64,000 nt of DNA, taken from the NCBI RefSeq assembly GCF_002165135.1, contig NZ_NFZQ01000010.1, positions 186,001-250,000 of the forward strand, in the 5' to 3' direction. The position numbers and the translations under genes were made by a program. The notes beneath the pieces were generated by a model. That model saw nothing but the letters and a program-made list of their open reading frames with translations, did no database searches and was not told the origin of the DNA. The DNA is from Pseudomonas sp. SID14000. GTDB taxonomy: Bacteria > Pseudomonadota > Gammaproteobacteria > Pseudomonadales > Pseudomonadaceae. This document shows positions 15,594 through 24,152 of the stretch, piece after piece (position 1 is the stretch's first letter; the number at the start of each line of letters is the position of its first letter).

Positions 15594-16819
15594 ATGTCGG
15601 ACACGGCGCCGTGGCGCTGGGCATCGGCATGCTGGTAGGACTTGAGCGCGAACGCAAGAAAGGCCGCAACGAAGACCATGCCGCAGCCGGACTCAGGACC
15701 TTCGCCATCACTGCCCTGCTGGGCTACGTCAGTATGTTGCTGGCAGGCCCGATGCTGGTCGGGGTAGCCAGTCTGGGCCTGGTACTGATGCTCTGCATGC
15801 ACTACCGCAAGCATGCCGACAAAGATCCTGAGGTCACCAGCGAAATCGCTCTGCTGCTGGTGCTGACCCTGGGCGCGTTGAGCCTGAACGAGCCCGAGCT
15901 TGCTACAGCGGTAGGCGTGGTACTGACCGTGCTGTTGGCCATGCAGCGTGAGCTTCATCACTTCGTACTGCAGCAGCTGAGTGAAGAAGAGCTGCGCGAT
16001 GGCTTGATGTTGCTAACGGTTGCACTAGTGGTACTGCCGTTGACGCCAGACCGGTTCCTGGGACCCTATAGCGTGCTCAACCCCCGCACGATCTGCACGC
16101 TGGTCGTCCTGCTGATGGCTGTCGGTGCAGTGGGTCATATCGCCATGCGCCTGATGGGCCCTCGTTATGGCTTGCCTTTGAGCGCAATAGCATCAGGCTT
16201 TGCCTCGGGCACGGCAACCATTGCGCTGTTGGCCCGTGAAGCTCGGCAGCAGAAACTTGCAGTCAGATCTTTCGCGGCATCGGCGGTGCTGTCCAACCTT
16301 GCGAGCATTACGCAATTCGCCTTGGTGCTGATTATCATCGACCGGCACCTGCTGAGCCCTTTCGTGATTTCGATCGGGCTTGGCGCATCGGTCACCGTGG
16401 CTTACGGGATATTACTGCTGGCACCTTGGCGTGCCGCTTCTGGCGGCTCCGCGGCACATCAGGGTAACGGTGCCTTCAGTCTCTGGACCGCACTGATCAT
16501 CACGCTTGCCCTGACCGGCGTCGCCCTGTTCTCAGCGTTTCTTCTTCAGCAACTGGGCCACAACGGCGTCAGCATTGCAGCATTCGTCAGCGGGCTGGGT
16601 GATGCCCACGCAGCAACTGCGTCGGTGGCCTCGCTGGTGATGGCCGGACGGCTGGAGGTAGCCGATGTCGTGGTACCGGGCATGATGGCCGTGACCGGGA
16701 ACACGCTGACCAAATGTGTGCTGGCGCTCAGCAATGGCGGTTTCCAGTTTGCGCGTTATCTTGTTCCAGCACAGATCATCATCCTCGGGGCAATGTGGTT
16801 TGGGCTGGCTATGTACTGA
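15578..16819 (+). CDS. MgtC/SapB-family membrane protein with DUF4010 domain
   Basis: A 413-residue polytopic membrane protein with about eleven hydrophobic segments. The N-terminal third has the MgtC/SapB signature (ALGIGMLVGLERERKK near residue 12 and GLRTFAITALLG near 38). The C-terminal part is the DUF4010 domain (ASGFASGTATIALLAREARQ, then SGLGDAHAATASVASL). Related proteins are of unknown transport function; MgtC itself affects Mg homeostasis and ATP synthase, but that role cannot be assumed here. It overlaps the end of the FNR-like regulator and follows it as an apparent two-gene unit. Confidence 0.88.
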   Translation: MLDTLNVGHGAVALGIGMLVGLERERKKGRNEDHAAAGLRTFAITALLGYVSMLLAGPMLVGVASLGLVLMLCMHYRKHADKDPEVTSEIALLLVLTLGALSLNEPELATAVGVVLTVLLAMQRELHHFVLQQLSEEELRDGLMLLTVALVVLPLTPDRFLGPYSVLNPRTICTLVVLLMAVGAVGHIAMRLMGPRYGLPLSAIASGFASGTATIALLAREARQQKLAVRSFAASAVLSNLASITQFALVLIIIDRHLLSPFVISIGLGASVTVAYGILLLAPWRAASGGSAAHQGNGAFSLWTALIITLALTGVALFSAFLLQQLGHNGVSIAAFVSGLGDAHAATASVASLVMAGRLEVADVVVPGMMAVTGNTLTKCVLALSNGGFQFARYLVPAQIIILGAMWFGLAMY

Positions 16820-16858
16820 CGAGGCACAGAATATGTGAGAACCGGATGGACCACTTGC

Positions 16859-16872
16859 TTGATTCAAGTCAA
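16859..16872 (+). promoter_or_regulatory. ANR/FNR box with well-spaced -10
   Basis: TTGAT-TCAA-GTCAA, nine of ten matches. TACACT at 16894-16899 sits about 31 bases from the centre as a -10, predicting a start near 16907 for the Met-rich protein. Confidence 0.75.
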
Positions 16873-16965
16873 ACCAGCGACCAACTGGCTGCCTACACTT
16901 AAAACGTCCAGGCATACCAAGGCCTTTGGGGCACACCATCCATATCCAGATACGTGGAGTTCACC

Positions 16966-17388
16966 ATGCAATCGCAATTGAAATTGATGCTTGCTGTTGT
17001 TCTGGCCGGTAGTGCACTCATGGCGCATGCCGATGAAAAGCAAAACGCTGGCGATGCCACTACCAACGCGCCAGCCGCCAGTACACCCTCCGAGTCGGCC
17101 ATGAACAAGGCGATGAGCGAACAAATGCACAAGATGCAGATTGCTCATGACAAAGCCGCTGCAGCGAAGACCCCAGCCGAGCGGCAAGCCGCCATGCACG
17201 AGGGTATGCAGACAATGAAGGAAAGCATGGCCATTATGAGCAAGCACCATGCCGCTGGCTGCATGGGCTCGGGCATGGGGATGTCGGGAGCCAAGGGCGG
17301 CATGGGCATGGACCACGGAATGATGGACATGATGATGAAGATGATGGATCAGCAGTCGTCAATGATGGATATGCCCATGACGCAGTAA
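16966..17388 (+). CDS. Periplasmic Met/His-rich small protein
   Basis: A 140-residue secreted protein. A signal peptide (1-22, ending MAHA) is followed by a Thr/Ala/Ser linker, a helical segment with regular Met spacing (SEQMHKMQIAHDKAAAAK, PAERQAAMHEGMQTMKESM), and a C-terminal tail extremely rich in Met with His (HHAAGCMGSGMGMSG, then clusters of MMDMM). Such Met/His patterns are typical of periplasmic copper or silver binding, but no known domain is certain. TGGAG precedes the ATG at 16966. It is alone behind a strong ANR-type promoter, so it is probably made at low oxygen, when Cu(I) is favoured. Confidence 0.75.
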   Translation: MQSQLKLMLAVVLAGSALMAHADEKQNAGDATTNAPAASTPSESAMNKAMSEQMHKMQIAHDKAAAAKTPAERQAAMHEGMQTMKESMAIMSKHHAAGCMGSGMGMSGAKGGMGMDHGMMDMMMKMMDQQSSMMDMPMTQ

Positions 17389-17422
17389 CCGGCACTGCTC
17401 CACGGTGCCATCGGTGATAGCA

Positions 17423-18049
17423 TCACGGTCGATGAGGTGGTCGAAGCACGCTATCGATTTCGGCCACGACCTGCCTTGTTGCATCCTCGATGGCCCCTTC
17501 ATTACGGCACAGTACCCAGCCATGATCCGCAACTGCACGTTCGAACGCCTCGGTACAGGCAACCTGCTCGTCCAGGCTATGGATTACCGTACTGCCCAGC
17601 CCACGCGTGCGGGCTGCGGCCCTTGCCCATGAGGTATCAGGGGCCGTGACAACCCCGACATGCAAATCGGGCACCTGCACATGTCGCTCGGCGTTCAGGC
17701 GCAGGATCTCGTCGAACGGCACGGTACGGCGAAATGCGGCATCAGACGGGTACCAGCGATCGATCAGGATGATACTGCCCGATGGCTGCCTGGGCAGCAC
17801 GTGCCGGGAAATCCAGGCACGGCTTTCGGCAAAGCGCTCGCACACCCTCAATTCCAGGTCCCGTGAAGGGCTTCTGACCAGTTGATTGACAAGAGCCATG
17901 GTTTCACACCGGTAGGGGTCGCTTTTCTTCTCGCAAAGCCGGATCACTTTCCTGTTGTCAGCCCTCAGGGCTTTGGTAACGGCCTCCAGAAGTGTGGTTT
18001 TGCCGGTGCCCTTGGGCCCATCGATGGAGACAAACAGCGGGCGGGTCAT
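17423..18049 (-). CDS. Thymidylate kinase-like P-loop nucleotide kinase
   Basis: A 208-residue P-loop kinase. Walker A is GPKGTGKTT (11-19), preceded by a strand ending FVSID. A DRWYPSDAAFRR segment resembles the DR(Y/F)xxS motif of dTMP and deoxynucleoside kinases, and an Arg-rich lid (ARAAARTRG) follows. It is divergent from housekeeping tmk, which usually sits beside holB, so its substrate is uncertain. No clear ribosome site is visible before the ATG. It converges on the Met-rich protein gene and stands alone. Confidence 0.75.
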   Translation of the reverse strand: MTRPLFVSIDGPKGTGKTTLLEAVTKALRADNRKVIRLCEKKSDPYRCETMALVNQLVRSPSRDLELRVCERFAESRAWISRHVLPRQPSGSIILIDRWYPSDAAFRRTVPFDEILRLNAERHVQVPDLHVGVVTAPDTSWARAAARTRGLGSTVIHSLDEQVACTEAFERAVADHGWVLCRNEGAIEDATRQVVAEIDSVLRPPHRP

Positions 18050-18189
18050 TTTTCATTACCAGTCAGGCCAAGTGCGCGATAAGACCATTGATCGTGGTCT
18101 GCCTTCAAGGGTTACCCGGAAGGAGAACATTTGTGCTCCAAAGGCAATATGAAGATTCAACGCCGGCTTGGGTGCCAGTGTGGTCCTCA

Positions 18190-18212
18190 TGGGAGCGGGC
18201 ATGCCCGCGAAG
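18190..18212 (+). repeat. Single REP hairpin
   Basis: GGGAGCGGGCATGCCCGCGA, a lone Pseudomonas REP with a GCGGGCATGCCCGC palindrome. It lies just beyond the 3' end of the GlxA-type regulator. Confidence 0.75.
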
Positions 18213-18226
18213 CAGATGACGCAGTT

Positions 18227-19171
18227 CTAGACCACTCGCCTGGCATCCCTGCGCACCGCCTGCGGTGGCACGCCAAACCCACGGATGAACACCTCGCGAA
18301 GGTGCCGGCGGTCTCTGAAGCCGGTCTCCCTGGCTACCACATCCAGACTGTGCCGGCTTTGCTCGATCATCAAGCGGGCAGCCTCCAGGCGCAGGCTTTC
18401 CACGGCCTTGGCCGGGGACTGCCCGGTTTCGGCAGTGAACACCCGGGTGAACTGCCTGGGGCTCAGGTGCACCACGCCGGCCAGCTCTTCGACACTGAGC
18501 GGCCGGCTCAGGTGCTGGCGGGCATACTCCAAGGCACTCTGGATGCGGTCCGACTTCGGCGCCAGCGCAAGCAGTTCGGAATGCTGCGACTGCCCACCCG
18601 AGCGCCGCTGATGCATCACCAGTTTGTGCGCCACCGACCTGGCCAGTTCGGCCCCCAGGTCTTTCTCCACCATGGCCAGCGCCATGTCGAGCGCCGCGGT
18701 CATGCCCGCCGATGTCCAGACCGGTCCATCGACGATGAAGATCCGGTCATCGTCGACCTCGATCCTGGGGTGCATGTGGCGCAGCGCCTTGGCATAGGCC
18801 CAATGGGTGGTGGCCCGGCGATTGTCCAGCACGCCGGCCTGGGCCAGCACAAAGGTGCCGGTACATAGCCCGGCGGTCCTGCGCGCACTGGCAACAAAGC
18901 CTCGCACATACGCCAGCACCTCATCACTTGGTGGTATCTCGGGGGTCAGGGTACCGCTGACCATCCAGGTGTCAGCCAGGCCTGGCGTAGCCAACGGCAG
19001 GGTATCGATGAGCATGCCCAGCGATGAACGGACCATGCCGCCACCTACCGAGAAGTTCTGCACTCGGTAAACCTCCTCCCCTGCCACGATATTGGCGAAC
19101 TCGAACACCGCCTGCGTGGCTAGGCCCATGAGCTGAAAACCTTCAGTGATCAGATAGCCGATACGATGCAT
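18227..19171 (-). CDS. GlxA-type transcriptional regulator (DJ-1/PfpI plus AraC HTH)
   Basis: A 314-residue regulator. The N-terminal two thirds is a DJ-1/PfpI-like domain (from IGYLITEGFQLMGL; the FVASARRTAGLCTGTFVLAQAGVL segment contains the elbow Cys). The C-terminal 95 residues hold two AraC-type helix-turn-helix motifs (LSVEELAGVVHLSPRQFTRVF and LDVVARETGFRDRRHLREVF). The start at 19171 follows GGAG; an upstream ATG at 19219 overlaps the divergent promoter region. GlxA-type proteins often regulate amine or amino-acid catabolism. It is divergent from a short-chain dehydrogenase, its probable target. Confidence 0.88.
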   Translation of the reverse strand: MHRIGYLITEGFQLMGLATQAVFEFANIVAGEEVYRVQNFSVGGGMVRSSLGMLIDTLPLATPGLADTWMVSGTLTPEIPPSDEVLAYVRGFVASARRTAGLCTGTFVLAQAGVLDNRRATTHWAYAKALRHMHPRIEVDDDRIFIVDGPVWTSAGMTAALDMALAMVEKDLGAELARSVAHKLVMHQRRSGGQSQHSELLALAPKSDRIQSALEYARQHLSRPLSVEELAGVVHLSPRQFTRVFTAETGQSPAKAVESLRLEAARLMIEQSRHSLDVVARETGFRDRRHLREVFIRGFGVPPQAVRRDARRVV

Positions 19172-19278
19172 GACCGGGCTCCGTTCCGTTGCGTCTCGAA
19201 ACACTACCATATACGTCATTTGAGCCAGCGAAAATTTACCGCATCATGACCCCAATCCCCCCCACTGGAGCTTGAGTC

Positions 19279-20079
19279 ATGACTCTCTCGCACAAAGGCA
19301 CCGCCCTCATTACCGGGGCATCCTCGGGTATCGGCTCGGTCTACGCCGAACGCCTGGCCCGCCGCGGCTACGACCTGGTGCTGGTCGCACGCAACCGTGA
19401 CCGTCTCAATGCACTGGCCAGCCGCATCACCCGGGAAACCCGGCAAAGTGTCGAAGTATTCCCCGCAGACCTGGCCCGCCCCGATGAACTCGCCCGGGTC
19501 GAGCGCAAGTTGCGTGAAGACGCGAGCATCACTCTGCTGGTGAACAATGCCGGTATCGGCACCCATACCCCGCTGCTGGAAAGCGATGTCGAACGCATGG
19601 CAGAGATGATCAGCCTCAACGTCACCGCCCTAACCCGCCTTACCTATGCCATCACTCCAGGTTTCGTTGCCCGTCAGCAAGGTGCAGTGATCAACATTTC
19701 ATCGATCGTCAGCCTGGCCCCGGAGTTGCTCAATGGCGTGTATGGCGCCAGCAAGGCGTATGTCACCGCCTTCACCCAGTCGCTGCACAAGGAACTCGCG
19801 CCACACGGCATCCAGGTTCAGGCCGTGCTGCCTGGCGCGACGGCTACCGATTTCTGGGCGATTGGCGGCTTGCCGATAGAGAACCTGGACCCAGGTATCG
19901 TGATGTCGGTTGATGACCTGGTGGAAGGCGCCCTGCAGGACTTCGACAACAAGGTACTGGTTTCCATACCGGCCCTGCACGAGCTGCAGCGCTACGAAAC
20001 CTATGAGAGCAGCCGTCAGGCGCTGTTCGGTAAGCTTTCCAGCAACCGACTGGCACCTCGCTACAGCGAAGGATCTTGA
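19279..20079 (+). CDS. Short-chain dehydrogenase/reductase
   Basis: A 266-residue classical SDR. The cofactor motif TGASSGIG is at 12-19, with an Arg-containing end of strand 2 (VLVARNRDRL), which favours NADP. NNAG is at 89-92, the catalytic Ser lies near 141 and YGASK at 155-159. The substrate is not evident; the sequence resembles the YqjQ/DltE-like group. GGAG precedes the ATG. It is divergent from the GlxA-type regulator, which may control it. Confidence 0.9.
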   Translation: MTLSHKGTALITGASSGIGSVYAERLARRGYDLVLVARNRDRLNALASRITRETRQSVEVFPADLARPDELARVERKLREDASITLLVNNAGIGTHTPLLESDVERMAEMISLNVTALTRLTYAITPGFVARQQGAVINISSIVSLAPELLNGVYGASKAYVTAFTQSLHKELAPHGIQVQAVLPGATATDFWAIGGLPIENLDPGIVMSVDDLVEGALQDFDNKVLVSIPALHELQRYETYESSRQALFGKLSSNRLAPRYSEGS

Positions 20080-20100
20080 GATTGGTCGCTCCTGCAGGGC

Positions 20101-20129
20101 TACGGCGCCAGCCTTGAGGAGGCGCCGTA
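20101..20129. terminator. GC-rich hairpin between convergent genes
   Basis: TACGGCGCC and GGCGCCGTA form a perfect nine-base-pair stem with an 11-base loop. It lies between the ends of the SDR and acetolactate synthase genes. There is no strong T tract on either side, so it is a weak or Rho-assisted terminator at best. Confidence 0.45.
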
Positions 20130-20140
20130 CCTGTCAGGCT

Positions 20141-21784
20141 TTACACCGCCAGCGCGCGCTCACGCAGCTCGCTGTTGAGGATGCGGTCGTTCTCGCTGTA
20201 GTCGACCGGGCAGTCGATCACGTGCACGCCCGGGGTCTTGATGCAGTGCTCGAGCAGCGGCAGCAGGCCTTCGGCGCTTTCCACGCGGTGGCCATTGGCA
20301 CCGTAGGCTTCGGCGTACTTGACGAAGTCGGGGTTGCCGTAGTCCAGGCCGAAATCGGTGAAGCCCATGTTCGCCTGCTTCCAGCGGATCATGCCGTAGC
20401 CGTCGTCACGCAGGATCACCACGGTGATGTGCATGCCCAGACGTACAGCAGTTTCCAGCTCCTGGCTGTTCATCATGAAGCCGCCGTCACCGCACACCGA
20501 AATAACCGGGCGGTCCGGGTGCACCAGGTGCGCGGCCATGGCCGATGGCAGGCCGGCGCCCATGGTCGCCAGGGCGTTGTCCAGCAGCACGGTGTTGGGC
20601 TTGTGCGCCTTGTAGTTGCGGGCGAACCAGATCTTGTAGATGCCGTTGTCCAGGGCGACGATGCCTTCGGACGGCAGTACGCGACGGATGTCGGCAACCA
20701 GGCGCTGCGGGTACACCGGGAAGCGATTGTCGTCGGCACCTTCGGCGATCTGCGCTTCGTTGGCTTCGCGGATGGCCATCAGGCGGGTGAAGTCCCAGTG
20801 CGAAGTGTCATTCAGCGCTTCGCTGATCTGCCACACGGCGTTGGCGATGTCACCGATCACTTCCACCTGCGGGAAGTACACGGCATCGACTTCGGCCGAG
20901 CGGAAGTTGATGTGGATGACCTCGGTGCCGCCACGGACCATGAAGAACGGTGGCTTCTCGATCACGTCGTGGCCGATGTTGACGATCAGGTCGGCCGCTT
21001 CGATGGCGCGGTGGACAAAGTCACCCGAGGACAGTGCAGCGTTGCCCAGGAAACGCGGGTGGCGTTCGTCGACCACACCTTTACCCATCTGGGTGGTGAT
21101 GAACGGGATGCCGGTCTTGTCGATCAGCTGCTTGAGGACCTTGGCGGTCATCTTGCGGTTGGCGCCGGCACCGATCACCAGGATCGGGTTACGGGCGTTC
21201 TTCAGCTTTTGCACGGCAGCGTCGATCGCCACGTGCTCGGCCAGTGGGCGGCGGTGCAGGCTTGGCGGGATCGGCAGCGCGTCGGTCTGCTCGGCGGCGA
21301 TGTCTTCCGGCAGCTCCAGGTGGACCGCACCTGGTTTTTCTTCTTCAGCCAGGCGGAAGGCCTCGCGCATGCGGGCCGGGATGTTGTCAGCCGAGGCGAA
21401 CTGGTGGGTGTACTTGGTGATGGGGTCCATCATGCCGCACACGTCGATGATCTGGAAGCGGCCCTGCTTGGACTTCTTGATCGGCTTCTGGCCGGTGATC
21501 ATCATCATCGGCATGCCGCCCAGGTAGGCGTAGGCGCTGGCGGTGACCAGGTTGGTGGCACCAGGGCCGAGGGTCGACAGGCTGACGCCGGTCTTGCCGG
21601 TCAGGCGACCATAGGTAGCAGCCATGAAACCTGCGGACTGCTCGTGACGGGTCAGTACCAGCTTGATCTTCGACTTGCGCAGGGATTCCAGCAGGTCGAG
21701 GTTTTCCTCACCGGGAATGCCGAATACATACTCGACACCTTCGTTTTCCAGGCATTGCACAACGACATCGGCGGCCTTGGCCAT
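20141..21784 (-). CDS. alsS: Acetolactate synthase, catabolic type (large subunit only)
   Basis: A 547-residue thiamine-diphosphate enzyme that joins two pyruvates to acetolactate with loss of CO2. The active-site Glu is in TRHEQSAGFMA (near residue 48), and the ThDP motif is GDGGFMMNSQELETA followed by a VILRDDGYGMI end. The central FAD-like domain is degenerate, as in AlsS and BudB. There is no ilvN-type regulatory subunit gene beside it, which supports a catabolic (acetoin-route) enzyme rather than branched-chain biosynthesis. No acetolactate decarboxylase gene is present in the window. It is divergent from a LysR regulator. Confidence 0.88.
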   Translation of the reverse strand: MAKAADVVVQCLENEGVEYVFGIPGEENLDLLESLRKSKIKLVLTRHEQSAGFMAATYGRLTGKTGVSLSTLGPGATNLVTASAYAYLGGMPMMMITGQKPIKKSKQGRFQIIDVCGMMDPITKYTHQFASADNIPARMREAFRLAEEEKPGAVHLELPEDIAAEQTDALPIPPSLHRRPLAEHVAIDAAVQKLKNARNPILVIGAGANRKMTAKVLKQLIDKTGIPFITTQMGKGVVDERHPRFLGNAALSSGDFVHRAIEAADLIVNIGHDVIEKPPFFMVRGGTEVIHINFRSAEVDAVYFPQVEVIGDIANAVWQISEALNDTSHWDFTRLMAIREANEAQIAEGADDNRFPVYPQRLVADIRRVLPSEGIVALDNGIYKIWFARNYKAHKPNTVLLDNALATMGAGLPSAMAAHLVHPDRPVISVCGDGGFMMNSQELETAVRLGMHITVVILRDDGYGMIRWKQANMGFTDFGLDYGNPDFVKYAEAYGANGHRVESAEGLLPLLEHCIKTPGVHVIDCPVDYSENDRILNSELRERALAV

Positions 21785-21886
21785 TTAGGGTACTACCTCA
21801 AAATCTTTGTGGGATTGCAGATTTATTAAGCTGCGTGACTGAGATGTTGCAGGATGTCTCAGTGGCGCGCATCGTAGGCCCTCTGG

Positions 21887-21915
21887 TTAATAATAATAAA
21901 TATATTGTTATTATG
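21887..21915. promoter_or_regulatory. AT-rich imperfect dyad, candidate LysR operator
   Basis: A run of A and T with near-dyad form (AATAATAAATATATTGTTATT) stands out in GC-rich DNA between the divergent acetolactate synthase and LysR genes. Spacing from both starts suits a LysR-type recognition site and overlapping promoters. Confidence 0.5.
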
Positions 21916-21954
21916 CTTGGCATCACAGTTTGTTATGAATGGTAAGCCCCTTCA

Positions 21955-22836
21955 ATGAACCTCAAGGCATTGCGCTGCTGCGTCGAAATCGTACGCCAAG
22001 GCAGCTTCACCAAAGCCGCGCAGCACCTGCACATCGCCCAGCCGGCACTGAGCATGGCCGTTACCCGCCTGGAAGAAGAACTGGGCGTGACCCTGTTCAA
22101 CCGCACAACACGCAAAGTCATCCTGACGGCCGAGGGTGAACGGTTCCTGCCACGTATTGCATCGGCCCTGCGCGAAATGGATGTAGCCCGGCAAGAGCTG
22201 CGCGACATGGCCGACCTGAAGCGCGGCGAAGTACGCCTGGGTATTCCGCCGATGTTCGGCCTGCACTATGTGCCCGGGTTAATGAACGCCTTCCGCCAGC
22301 TGTACCCGGGCATTGCCATGACCGTATTCGAAGGCAGTGCCGAGGACATCGGCCATCGTCTGGAACAACGGGATATCGACCTGGCGTTACTGGAGTCCAG
22401 GCGCGTGCCGCCCGACAAGGAATCGATCCTGCTGGGCAGCGACGAGATGCTGGCGTGCATGCACCCTGACCATCCTTATGCCGGCAAGGCCTTCCTCACG
22501 GCCGAGGACCTGCGCAATACCGACATGGTGGTGTTCGACCGCACCTTCGTGCAGCGCCACCTGCTGGACGCATTCTTCGCCGAACATGGCATTACTTACC
22601 GGGTGGCGCTGCAGAGCAACTTCGTATCGCTGGTGGTGCAGGCCGCGCTGGACAACATGGGCGTGGCGACCCTGCTGCGCTCGGTACAGCAGCGCACGCC
22701 GGGCATCGTTGGCGTACCTTTCCAGCCAGCGCAGCAGATGAGCTTCCGCTTGTGCTGGCGATCGGGGGAATACCTGTCGCTGGCCAGCAAGCGCTTCATC
22801 GACTTTGCCGCGCAGACCCATTACCTGGAGCGCTGA
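21955..22836 (+). CDS. LysR-family transcriptional regulator
   Basis: A 293-residue LysR protein. The N-terminal helix-turn-helix (LRCCVEIVRQGSFTKAAQHLHIAQPALSMAVTRLEEELGVTLFNR pattern) is typical, and a periplasmic-binding-like effector domain follows from about residue 90. It is divergent from the acetolactate synthase gene across a 170-base gap with an AT-rich dyad, so it probably activates that gene in response to a metabolite (acetate responds in AlsR systems, but the effector here is unknown). The ribosome site is weak. Confidence 0.9.
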   Translation: MNLKALRCCVEIVRQGSFTKAAQHLHIAQPALSMAVTRLEEELGVTLFNRTTRKVILTAEGERFLPRIASALREMDVARQELRDMADLKRGEVRLGIPPMFGLHYVPGLMNAFRQLYPGIAMTVFEGSAEDIGHRLEQRDIDLALLESRRVPPDKESILLGSDEMLACMHPDHPYAGKAFLTAEDLRNTDMVVFDRTFVQRHLLDAFFAEHGITYRVALQSNFVSLVVQAALDNMGVATLLRSVQQRTPGIVGVPFQPAQQMSFRLCWRSGEYLSLASKRFIDFAAQTHYLER

Positions 22837-22917
22837 TTCCACCCTCCTCGACGTCACTATCGCGGATTGACTATGATCCCACGTTGAACGTTTCAGCATG
22901 TTTCAACAAGGATCCAG

Positions 22918-24102
22918 ATGTCAGTTCAGGAATTACCCCCTCTCCCTAGCAAAAGTACCGTCGCCAAGATGGAAGCCTCCATGGCACTGGGCAGCTTCGC
23001 TATCGGCACTGGCGAGTTCGCCATCATGGGCCTGATGCCCGACATCGCCAGCAACCTGCAATTGAGCGAGCCCCAGGTGGGCCATGCCATTAGCGCCTAT
23101 GCGCTGGGGGTGATGGTCGGGGCCCCGGCACTGGCGATTATCGGTGCCCGGCTGTTGCGCAAAAATATGCTGCTGTTATTGATGGCGCTGTATGCCCTTG
23201 GCAACCTGGCTACCGCCTTTGTCCCCTCGTTCAGCGGCCTGGTCGCTTTCCGTTTCATCAGCGGACTGCCCCATGGCGCCTACTTCGGCATTGCGGCGGT
23301 GGTGGCGTCGAGCATGGTGGCCAAAGATCAGCGGGCGGGGGCCGTGGCACGGGTGATGATGGGCCTGACCTTGGCCATGTTGCTTGGCAACCCGGTCGCC
23401 ACCTTGCTGGGCCAGTACTTCGGCTGGCGCTCGGCGTTCGTGCTGGTCGGCATGATCGCCCTGTGCACCATTGCCCTGGTCTGGCGCTATGTGCCCCAGC
23501 GCCACGATGAAGTGCGCAGCGACCCGCGCAAGGAACTGCAAGCGTTCACCCTGCCGCAAGTGTGGATGGCGCTGGCCATCGCCTCGATCGGCTTTGCCGG
23601 CATGTTCTGTGTGTTCAGCTACCTGGCGCCAACCATGTTGCAAGTGACCCAGGTCTCGCCGCAGTGGATTCCGTTCGGCCTGGCGGCATTCGGCGTCGGT
23701 GGCATCGTCGGCAACATCGCCGGGGGCAAGCTGTTCGACCACCTGCAGTTCCGCGCCGTGGGGCTGGTGCTGGTGTGGTCGATTGCCGTGCTGCTGTTCT
23801 TCACCTTCGCTGCCCAGGCGCTGTGGAGCCTGCTGCTGGGCATTGGCCTGGTCGGAACCATGATTGCCCTGGCGGCGCCACTGCAGATCCGCCTGATGGA
23901 CATTGCCCATGAAGCGCCAAGCCTGGCCGCGGCGTCGAACCATGCGGCGTTCAACCTGGCCAATGCGCTGGGGCCGTGGCTGGGAGGCATGGCAATTACC
24001 GCGGGCATGGGCTGGACCAGCACCGGCTACATCGGCGCAGCGACGGCGCTGGTTGGGCTGGGGATCTACCTGGTGGCACGGCGGATGAAGGGCGGGCACT
24101 GA
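22918..24102 (+). CDS. MFS exporter, DHA1 family (AraJ/YdhP-like)
   Basis: A 394-residue transporter with twelve predicted membrane helices. The first helix carries the GTGEFAIMGLMPDIA segment, which is the DHA1 signature of the AraJ/YdhP/NepI branch. The loop after helix 2 has the GARLLRKNMLL version of the MFS motif, and the GLPHGAYFGIAAV segment in helix 4 is also typical. It should be a proton-driven efflux pump; the substrate is unknown. AAGGA precedes the ATG. It follows the LysR gene by 80 bases but may have its own promoter. Confidence 0.88.
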   Translation: MSVQELPPLPSKSTVAKMEASMALGSFAIGTGEFAIMGLMPDIASNLQLSEPQVGHAISAYALGVMVGAPALAIIGARLLRKNMLLLLMALYALGNLATAFVPSFSGLVAFRFISGLPHGAYFGIAAVVASSMVAKDQRAGAVARVMMGLTLAMLLGNPVATLLGQYFGWRSAFVLVGMIALCTIALVWRYVPQRHDEVRSDPRKELQAFTLPQVWMALAIASIGFAGMFCVFSYLAPTMLQVTQVSPQWIPFGLAAFGVGGIVGNIAGGKLFDHLQFRAVGLVLVWSIAVLLFFTFAAQALWSLLLGIGLVGTMIALAAPLQIRLMDIAHEAPSLAAASNHAAFNLANALGPWLGGMAITAGMGWTSTGYIGAATALVGLGIYLVARRMKGGH

Positions 24103-24152
24103 GGTTCAGGCCTGACAGACAGCGTGAACGGGGCTGCCATGCAGCCCATAAG

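Noticed and set aside
1..17400. Interpretation of the stress island as a transmissible locus of stress (heat) tolerance
   Set aside because: FtsH and chaperonin fit, but the defining genes (small Hsp20s, ClpG/ClpK, YfdX, HdeD, KefB, DegP) are absent, and ANR control is the unifying feature instead.
19910..21829. A 639-codon plus-strand frame opposite the acetolactate synthase gene
   Set aside because: It is antisense to a clear ThDP enzyme, rich in His, Asp and Val as expected from reading a high-GC gene backwards, and matches no family.
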